Source: Pseudomonas sp. UBA4194
Lineage (GTDB): Bacteria > Pseudomonadota > Gammaproteobacteria > Pseudomonadales > Pseudomonadaceae
Assembly (NCBI RefSeq): GCF_002379585.1
Contig: NZ_DFUE01000067.1
Location: 1-17,726, forward strand
Length of the DNA stretch: 17,726 bases
Reading direction: 5' to 3'
In this document: positions 12,557 to 17,726 of the stretch, piece after piece
Layout: every line of letters begins with the position of its first letter
Position numbering within the stretch: position 1 is the stretch's first letter
Notes under the pieces: generated by a model
The model's input: the letters and a program-made list of their open reading frames with translations, nothing else
What the model was told of the DNA's origin: nothing
The model's database searches: none
Translations under genes and position numbers: made by a program

Positions 12557-15178
12557 ATGCCCAGCAGCACCCCCATCACCTTGCAGGCTTTGCAGGACAT
12601 TGCCGAGCGGCACTACGACGCTTTCCCCGCCCTGGAGCGCTGCGCCCGCGAACTGGGCCAGGAACTGCTCAAGCAGCACACCGGACTGGATTACGATCCA
12701 GACCTGGTTTACTGGCATCGCTTCAACAACGCCAACACCAACCATCAGACCTTCACCGATTGGGAACACTACGGCCCGCCCGAGCGTTCCATGAGCATCA
12801 CTCGACTGATCCTGGAACGCTTCGACGTCACCGATCAGGTCAACAGCATCGACCTCAACACCATGAGCGGCGTTTACCAGGACGATGCCAACGCCCGTGT
12901 CTACGACCAGCACAACGAGGTCAAGGTAACGCCGTTGAGCCTCATGGACGACCTCTGGAGCCTGGATTTCGCCCAAGCCTACAAGCAGCGCCTGGAACAC
13001 TTCTGGGACAGCGAAAGCAGCAACGGCCGGCTGTTGATGAAGGCACTGTTCTTCAGCGGTGCCTGGAAGGCCTACGCCGATGGCGTACTGACCACCAACC
13101 AATTGAAGATGCTGATCAGTGCCATGGCCGGCCCCACCCAGATGCCACCGACCCTGGACGACCTGCGCACCGAGTTCGGTGCCCGCGAACGGGTGACGGT
13201 GCACACCTTCAGCATCGGTGAGCTGGTGGCGCCCACCATCGTGCGGGTCAAGTGTCCGGGCAATATCGAGATCATCTACATCCCCAACCAGGAGTTCCTG
13301 GTGTTCCATTCGGCCAAGCAACAATACGAATGGATCAGCCAGAACGCCGCCGACCCCGCTTCGCGCAAGCGCCTGCTGGGCCACTTCGTGGATTACAGCA
13401 GCGCTGCCACTGACCACCGGAAGGCGCTGCAGGACGATCTCGACACGATGGCCCGACAGCCCTGGGCGCCGGGTCAGACCCTGCTCAACCGTCACACTCG
13501 AGCGCTCACCGGCGATGTGTTCACCCACCTCTACGAAAACGTCTGGCGGCGCCTGGCCCACGATGCCAATACCCTGCTGACGTCCAACTACGCCTTGCGC
13601 AAGCAGTTGTTCATGGTCGACCTCGATGGCCTGCTGCGCATCAGCATCGGCCTGGCGCCCATCGATCCGCTGGCGGCGATGGTGACCCTGGGCGCGGCCT
13701 CGGTCAGCTTTGGCATGCACACGGCCACCGCCGTGCGGGGCGAAACCCGCGAAACCCGCCGTGCCGCCTTTCTGGCCGCGTTGGCCGACGCCCTGACAAT
13801 TCTGTTCGATCTGCCGCTGCTCAAGGGGAAGGGCCTGGCCCGGCTGGCCGAGTTCGCCGACCTGGAGCGAGCCACCGGCGTGTACAGCATCAGCGGTACC
13901 GTCGCCGAGACGGCCATCATCGCAGACCCGGAACTGGCGGCGCTGGCGGTCAAGCAGCCCGCCGGACTGTTGATCCCGGGCAGCGGTATCAAGGAGGGCG
14001 TACTGATACTGGACGCCGAACACCTGTATATCCGCATGCAGGGCAGCCTGTTTCAGGTGCGTTACCTGGATTTGCTGGAACGCTGGGTCATCATCGATCC
14101 GCTCAATGCCCAGGAGCTCTGGGGCACTCGCCCGGTGGAGCGAGACTGGAACGACCGCTGGCAGCTCTATACCGAATCAGGCACGGCGAGCGCGGCGGCG
14201 GAACCTGTGCCGGCGCGGCCCGCGAGCCCGATCGAGTCGGTAGCGGTGGAAGTGCAGGGCTATGAAACATCGCCACGGTACGAATTCGCCGTGCAGACCC
14301 TGATAGGCCGTGACGCCGAGCGCTTGATGACAGGGCCCATCGACAGTGTGCTGCAGGATGCTCGTAGCGAACTGATCGGTTTGCGCGAGAAACTGGCCCG
14401 CCGCAGCCGCGAGTTCTTTGCCGCGCCGCGCCCGGCGGCCATCGTCGCTGTGCCTGAGGTCAGCGCCCAGAGCACCCCGGACGATTTTTTCGAGGCGGTG
14501 TTCTCCGACGCCTACGGGCTGGTGGTGGGTGAAGCCCCAGGCTGCATTGCCAGCAAGAAGCTGCTGATCAAGTACATGGCACAGCTCAAGGAGCTGGGCG
14601 TCGATACGTTGTACCTGCAAGGGCTGAGCAAGGATCTGCATCAGGCCGGCCTGGACGAGTACCTGACCGAACAGTTCATGGTGCCCACACTGGCCAAGCA
14701 CCTGAGACGCATGAATGGCATGCCGGTAAGCCTGACCCACGATCGCTTCACGCCCTACCAGCTCGTCAAGCAGGCGCGTCGCCAGGGCATCAAGGTCAAG
14801 GCCTTGGATTGCGTCGCGGCATTGGGCAGCGAGGGGTTGCCGGCCAGCGATCCGCAACTGGCGGCGAGCATGCGCAATTACTACGCGCTGCAACGGATTC
14901 GGGCCAGCCGCCTGCTGCGCCCGGAGGGTAAATGGGTCGCGCTGGTGGACCACACTCGAGTGGGCCGCTACCTGAACGTGCCGGGGTTGGCAGAATTGAC
15001 CGAATGCGTCGGGCTGCGCATCAAGGACATGCCGTGGGGGAGCGCCACGCGGCTGGCGGCCGATGCGGGCGAGGTGCTGAAAAACAGTCGGGCTCTGGTC
15101 AAGGGTGACGTGCGGCTGGAGATGGGCACGTTGATCAGTGCGGCGGATCTATTGGGCAGTGATCATCTGGACGGCTAG
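12557..15178 (+). CDS. Dermonecrotic-toxin-type large protein with C-terminal ChaN/EreA-like region
   Basis: An 873-residue protein resembling the Pseudomonas dermonecrotic toxin domain (DUF6543) proteins. Residues of about 30-500 look like the N-terminal domain (LDYDPDLVYWHRFN, LFFSGAWKAYADG, IIYIPNQEFLVFHS). Two hydrophobic stretches, about 356-390 and 405-430, could insert into membranes, as in toxins that deliver an effector. A low-complexity Pro/Ala linker is near residues 545-560. Residues 640-815 recall the ChaN/erythromycin-esterase-like domain of Pasteurella toxin relatives, but the expected key residues are altered: GEAPG at 658-662, LYLQGL at 685-690 and VDHTR at 797-801. No signal peptide is visible. 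The ATG at 12557 (weak GGA 8 bases upstream) is preferred to an in-frame TTG at 12524. No immunity or secretion gene is adjacent. Target and export route are unknown. Confidence 0.75.
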   Translation: MPSSTPITLQALQDIAERHYDAFPALERCARELGQELLKQHTGLDYDPDLVYWHRFNNANTNHQTFTDWEHYGPPERSMSITRLILERFDVTDQVNSIDLNTMSGVYQDDANARVYDQHNEVKVTPLSLMDDLWSLDFAQAYKQRLEHFWDSESSNGRLLMKALFFSGAWKAYADGVLTTNQLKMLISAMAGPTQMPPTLDDLRTEFGARERVTVHTFSIGELVAPTIVRVKCPGNIEIIYIPNQEFLVFHSAKQQYEWISQNAADPASRKRLLGHFVDYSSAATDHRKALQDDLDTMARQPWAPGQTLLNRHTRALTGDVFTHLYENVWRRLAHDANTLLTSNYALRKQLFMVDLDGLLRISIGLAPIDPLAAMVTLGAASVSFGMHTATAVRGETRETRRAAFLAALADALTILFDLPLLKGKGLARLAEFADLERATGVYSISGTVAETAIIADPELAALAVKQPAGLLIPGSGIKEGVLILDAEHLYIRMQGSLFQVRYLDLLERWVIIDPLNAQELWGTRPVERDWNDRWQLYTESGTASAAAEPVPARPASPIESVAVEVQGYETSPRYEFAVQTLIGRDAERLMTGPIDSVLQDARSELIGLREKLARRSREFFAAPRPAAIVAVPEVSAQSTPDDFFEAVFSDAYGLVVGEAPGCIASKKLLIKYMAQLKELGVDTLYLQGLSKDLHQAGLDEYLTEQFMVPTLAKHLRRMNGMPVSLTHDRFTPYQLVKQARRQGIKVKALDCVAALGSEGLPASDPQLAASMRNYYALQRIRASRLLRPEGKWVALVDHTRVGRYLNVPGLAELTECVGLRIKDMPWGSATRLAADAGEVLKNSRALVKGDVRLEMGTLISAADLLGSDHLDG

Positions 15179-15180
15179 AG

Positions 15181-15216
15181 GTGCAGCCTTCGCGGGTCGG
15201 CCCGCGAAGGCTGCAC
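15181..15216. terminator. Bidirectional terminator-like hairpin between convergent genes
   Basis: GTGCAGCCTTCGCGGG pairs perfectly with CCCGCGAAGGCTGCAC across a four-base TCGG loop, giving a 16-base stem. It starts 2 bases after the toxin-like gene and ends 12 bases before the end of the J-protein gene, so it can serve both transcripts. A U-tract is missing on both sides. Confidence 0.7.
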
Positions 15217-15228
15217 TGCGACGCACGA

Positions 15229-16197
15229 TCACCGCCCCCAGTTGGCCCGCGGATCAAACCCGGCCTGGTCCGCCAGCGCTTGCCATGCGGCCTTGGCGGC
15301 CTCATCGGCGGCGGGCGGCATCACCACCTTGATCTGCGCGAACAGGTCCCCTCGCCCGCCTTGCTTGTCTTTGAGGCCCATGCCCTTGACGCGCATGCGC
15401 TGAGCGTTCTGACTGTCGGGGCGGATGGTCAGATTGATGCGTCCGGTGAGGGTCGGCACGGCCACCTTGGTGCCCAGGGCCACTTCCCAGGGCGCCAGCG
15501 GCACCTGGATGATCAGATCGTGACCGTCCACTTCGAACAACGGATGGGGCGCCAGGCGAACGGTCAGAAACAGGTCGCCGTTGGCCCCTCCCGCCACCCC
15601 GGGCGCGCCCTGGCCCTTGAGCCGAATGCGCTCGCCATCGCTGACGCCGGCGGGAATCTTGACGTTGAGGTTCTTGGTCAGGTCGGCGGTGCGCTGCCCG
15701 GCGGCATTGTGCTGGGGCACTTTGAAACTGATCTTCTTCGATTCGTCAGCCAGGGTTTCTTCCAGAAACACCGCCATTTCCATTTCCACGTCCTGCCCTC
15801 TGCGCCCGGCGCTGCGTTGCTGGCCGCCGCGGCCGAACGGATTGCCGCCGGGTGCGCCACGGCCACCGGCGTTGCCAAAGATGGAGCTGAAGAAATCGGA
15901 AAAATCCCCGGCGCTTTCCTCGTGGAAACCGCCACCCCGACCCTGCCATCCGGGAGGTCCCTGAAACGGCCGACCGTGTTGGCCGTATTTGCGCAGTTCA
16001 TCGTACTCGGCACGTTTGTCGGCGTTGCTCAAGGCCTCATAGGCCTCGCTGGCCTCCTTGAACTTGTCCTCGGCGTCCTTTTCCTTGCTGACGTCGGGGT
16101 GATACTTGCGCGCGAGCTTGCGATAGGCGGTCTTGATCGCCTTTTCGTCCGCGGTCGGCTCGACGCCCAGAATCTTGTAATAGTCTTTGAAGTCCAT
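15229..16197 (-). CDS. cbpA: CbpA-type J-domain co-chaperone (class B DnaJ)
   Basis: Co-chaperone of 322 residues that would stimulate an Hsp70 ATPase and deliver unfolded clients. The J domain occupies residues 1-70 with the essential HPD at 33-35 (KYHPDVSKE). A Gly/Phe-rich linker spans roughly 75-135. The two C-terminal substrate-binding domains follow (LNVKIPAGVSDGERIRLKGQ; GDLFLTVRLAPHPLFEVDG), and there is no cysteine zinc finger, as expected for CbpA and unlike DnaJ. No gene for the CbpA inhibitor CbpM is next to it in this window. GGTGA lies 7 bases before the ATG. It is divergent from a short Hsp70 gene, which suggests functional pairing or shared control. A DnaJ-like name is equally acceptable. 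Confidence 0.92.
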   Translation of the reverse strand: MDFKDYYKILGVEPTADEKAIKTAYRKLARKYHPDVSKEKDAEDKFKEASEAYEALSNADKRAEYDELRKYGQHGRPFQGPPGWQGRGGGFHEESAGDFSDFFSSIFGNAGGRGAPGGNPFGRGGQQRSAGRRGQDVEMEMAVFLEETLADESKKISFKVPQHNAAGQRTADLTKNLNVKIPAGVSDGERIRLKGQGAPGVAGGANGDLFLTVRLAPHPLFEVDGHDLIIQVPLAPWEVALGTKVAVPTLTGRINLTIRPDSQNAQRMRVKGMGLKDKQGGRGDLFAQIKVVMPPAADEAAKAAWQALADQAGFDPRANWGR

Positions 16198-16301
16198 CTA
16201 AGGATCACCATCAATGAGCGAATGTGCACGGCCATGCCTCAATCCTGGGACCGGGCAGTGCAGTGGAAGTTTATCGGCTGCAGGCGGCTGAATGTGAACA
16301 G

Positions 16302-16332
16302 CCATGGGCGCAACCCGTTCGATGGTTACAAG
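16302..16332 (-). promoter_or_regulatory. Possible heat-shock (sigma-32) promoter for the J-protein gene
   Basis: On the minus strand CTTGTAA, 16 bases, then GCCCATGG resembles the sigma-32 consensus CTTGAAA-N11-16-CCCCATNT. It would start transcription about 100 bases before the gene. The match is partial and could be chance. Confidence 0.25.
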
Positions 16333-16371
16333 ATTGGGGTGACGGGCGCGCTTTCAAGGCGCGGTTGGCCC

Positions 16372-16399
16372 TTGATTCTGTACGTGGGTGGCATACACT
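16372..16399 (+). promoter_or_regulatory. Sigma-70 promoter of the Hsp70-like gene
   Basis: TTGATT, 16 bases, TACACT, within the sequence GGCATACACTGCGC that is typical of Pseudomonas housekeeping promoters. Transcription would start near 16406, leaving about 28 bases before the ATG. Confidence 0.55.
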
Positions 16400-16433
16400 G
16401 CGCGGCCGTTTTTTGCACAGACCCTCGATCACC

Positions 16434-17708
16434 ATGAAAAACGCATCTAGCGCCCGCGCCTGCGGCATCGACTTCGGCACGTCCAACTCCACCGTCGGCT
16501 GGCATCGGCCCGGTGCCGAGACGCTGATCGCGCTGGAGGACGGCAAGATCACCCTGCCCTCGGTGATCTTCTTCAACATCGAGGAGCGCCGTCCGGTGTA
16601 TGGCCGCCTGGCCCTGCATGAATACCTGGAAGGCTACGAAGGCCGCCTGATGCGCTCGCTCAAGAGCCTGCTGGGCTCCAAGCTGATCAAGCATGACACC
16701 AGCGTGCTGGGCACCGCCCTGCCCTTCAAGGATCTGTTGGGCATGTTCATCGGCGAGCTGAAGAATCGCGCCGAGGCGAACGCCGGCCGCGAATTCGAGC
16801 AGGTGGTGCTGGGCCGTCCGGTGCATTTCGTTGACGATGACCAGGCCGCGGACCAGGAGGCTGAAGACACCCTGACCGATGTGGCTCGCAAGATCGGCTT
16901 CAAGGACGTGTCGTTCCAGTTCGAACCGATCGCCGCGGCGTTCGACTACGAGTCCACTATCGAGCGCGAGGAGCTGGTGCTGATCGTCGACATCGGCGGC
17001 GGTACGTCCGACTTCTCGCTGGTGCGCCTGTCGCCCGAACGACGCGAGCTGGACAACCGCGTCGATGACATTCTGGCCACCGGCGGCGTGCACATCGGCG
17101 GTACCGATTTCGACAAGCAGCTGAGCCTGCAAGGCGTGATGCCCCTGTTCGGCTACGGCAGCCGGATGAAAAGCGGTGCGTTCATGCCCACCAGCCATCA
17201 CATGAACCTGGCAACCTGGCACACCATCAACTCGGTGTACTCGCAGAAATCGCAGTTGGCCCTGGGCAGCATGCGCTACGACATCCAGGACACCGATGGC
17301 ATCGACCGGCTGTTCAAGTTGATCGAACAGAAGGCCGGGCACTGGCTGGCCATGGAAGTGGAAGAAACCAAGATCCAGCTCACCGAGGCGCAGAACCGCC
17401 TGGTGCCCTTGGACAGGATCGACCCTGGGCTGGTGGTGGACCTGAGTCGACCGCTGTTCGAAAGCGCCATCGACGGCCTGCTGGAGCGGGTGCGCGGCAG
17501 TGTCAGCGAGCTGCTGAGCAAGGCCGGCGTTGGCGTGGCGCAGGTCGACACGGTGTTCTTCACCGGCGGTTCCAGCGGCATTCCGGCTCTGCGCAACAGC
17601 GTGGCGGCGATGCTGCCCAATGCGCGGCATGTGGAAGGGAATATCTTTGGCAGTATCGGCAGCGGGCTGGCGATCGAGGCTCGCAAGCGGTATGGGGTTG
17701 AGGGGTAG
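16434..17708 (+). CDS. yegD: Hsp70-family protein, YegD-like, nucleotide-binding domain only
   Basis: A 424-residue actin-fold ATPase related to DnaK and E. coli YegD. Phosphate-binding loop 1 is GIDFGTSNS at residues 11-19, phosphate loop 2 is VDIGGGTSDFS from 185, and the adenosine motif is FFTGGSSGIPAL from 375. Seeing all three, I expect ATP binding. The protein ends shortly after the adenosine motif (SGLAIEARKRYGVEG), so the substrate-binding domain and lid of DnaK are absent. That is normal for YegD-like proteins, whose clients are unknown. The ATG at 16434 is chosen because the Hsp70 fold begins right after it; upstream in-frame codons lie in the promoter. The Shine-Dalgarno is weak. 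Divergent to the CbpA-type gene. Confidence 0.92.
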   Translation: MKNASSARACGIDFGTSNSTVGWHRPGAETLIALEDGKITLPSVIFFNIEERRPVYGRLALHEYLEGYEGRLMRSLKSLLGSKLIKHDTSVLGTALPFKDLLGMFIGELKNRAEANAGREFEQVVLGRPVHFVDDDQAADQEAEDTLTDVARKIGFKDVSFQFEPIAAAFDYESTIEREELVLIVDIGGGTSDFSLVRLSPERRELDNRVDDILATGGVHIGGTDFDKQLSLQGVMPLFGYGSRMKSGAFMPTSHHMNLATWHTINSVYSQKSQLALGSMRYDIQDTDGIDRLFKLIEQKAGHWLAMEVEETKIQLTEAQNRLVPLDRIDPGLVVDLSRPLFESAIDGLLERVRGSVSELLSKAGVGVAQVDTVFFTGGSSGIPALRNSVAAMLPNARHVEGNIFGSIGSGLAIEARKRYGVEG

Positions 17709-17726
17709 GGGGTAGGTTTTGGGGTG

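Larger units (their letters stand above)
16198..16433. other. Divergent promoter region between J-protein and Hsp70-like genes
   Basis: These 236 bases hold no convincing gene. They include the sigma-70-like promoter for the Hsp70-like gene, the weak heat-shock-like promoter on the other strand, and the J-protein ribosome binding site. Confidence 0.6.

Noticed and set aside
12491..14023. Antisense open frame of 510 codons opposite the toxin-like gene
   Set aside because: Composition is that of a shadow frame, while the plus strand encodes a recognisable toxin-type protein.
14499..14992. Frameshift or pseudogene explanation for the altered motifs in the toxin-like protein
   Set aside because: The reading frame is continuous over 873 codons and flanking framework residues are preserved, so substitution rather than frameshift explains the change.

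Overview
The window looks like a Pseudomonas chromosome, most likely the P. putida/P. fluorescens side of the genus. The reasons are high GC content with long antisense shadow frames, genus-typical REP palindromes (core GCGGGCTCTGCCCGC) in many gaps, and a urease locus with an acetyltransferase gene between ureA and ureB, as in P. aeruginosa (PA4865-PA4867). The assignment rests on protein and repeat resemblance recalled from memory; no database search was possible.

Layout. At 35-1793 a PtrR/YneJ-like LysR regulator is transcribed away from a TSUP (TauE/SafE, YfcA-type) membrane transporter. At 2041-2056, after a REP-like element and a possible NtrC site, there is a well-spaced sigma-54 promoter. 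It precedes a long same-strand block: urtA-urtB-urtC-urtD-urtE (complete urea ABC transporter, 2120-7805), ureD (7840-8679), a four-unit REP array (8691-8927), ureA, two GNAT acetyltransferases, ureB and ureC (8962-12425). A large dermonecrotic-toxin-type protein follows (12557-15178), bracketed by REP-like hairpins. A CbpA-type J-protein on the minus strand (15229-16197) is divergent from a short YegD-like Hsp70 (16434-17708).

How the genes work together. UrtA binds urea in the periplasm, UrtBC carry it through the inner membrane using ATP hydrolysed by UrtDE, and UreABC hydrolyse it to ammonia and carbamate. UreD belongs to the nickel-insertion machinery, but ureE, ureF and ureG are not in this window. 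A sigma-54 promoter with an upstream NtrC-like site implies induction under nitrogen limitation. Ammonia from urea is assimilated by glutamine synthetase. The two acetyltransferases embedded in the urease genes resemble, respectively, the PA4866/MddA/Pat family (methionine sulfoximine, phosphinothricin) and the tabtoxin-resistance protein TTR. Both known families inactivate glutamine synthetase inhibitors. I regard this pairing as the most interesting feature here: a nitrogen-scavenging operon that may carry protection for the enzyme consuming its product.

The toxin-like gene is the second point of interest, because its C-terminal ChaN/EreA-like region appears to lack the expected histidine and glutamate residues.
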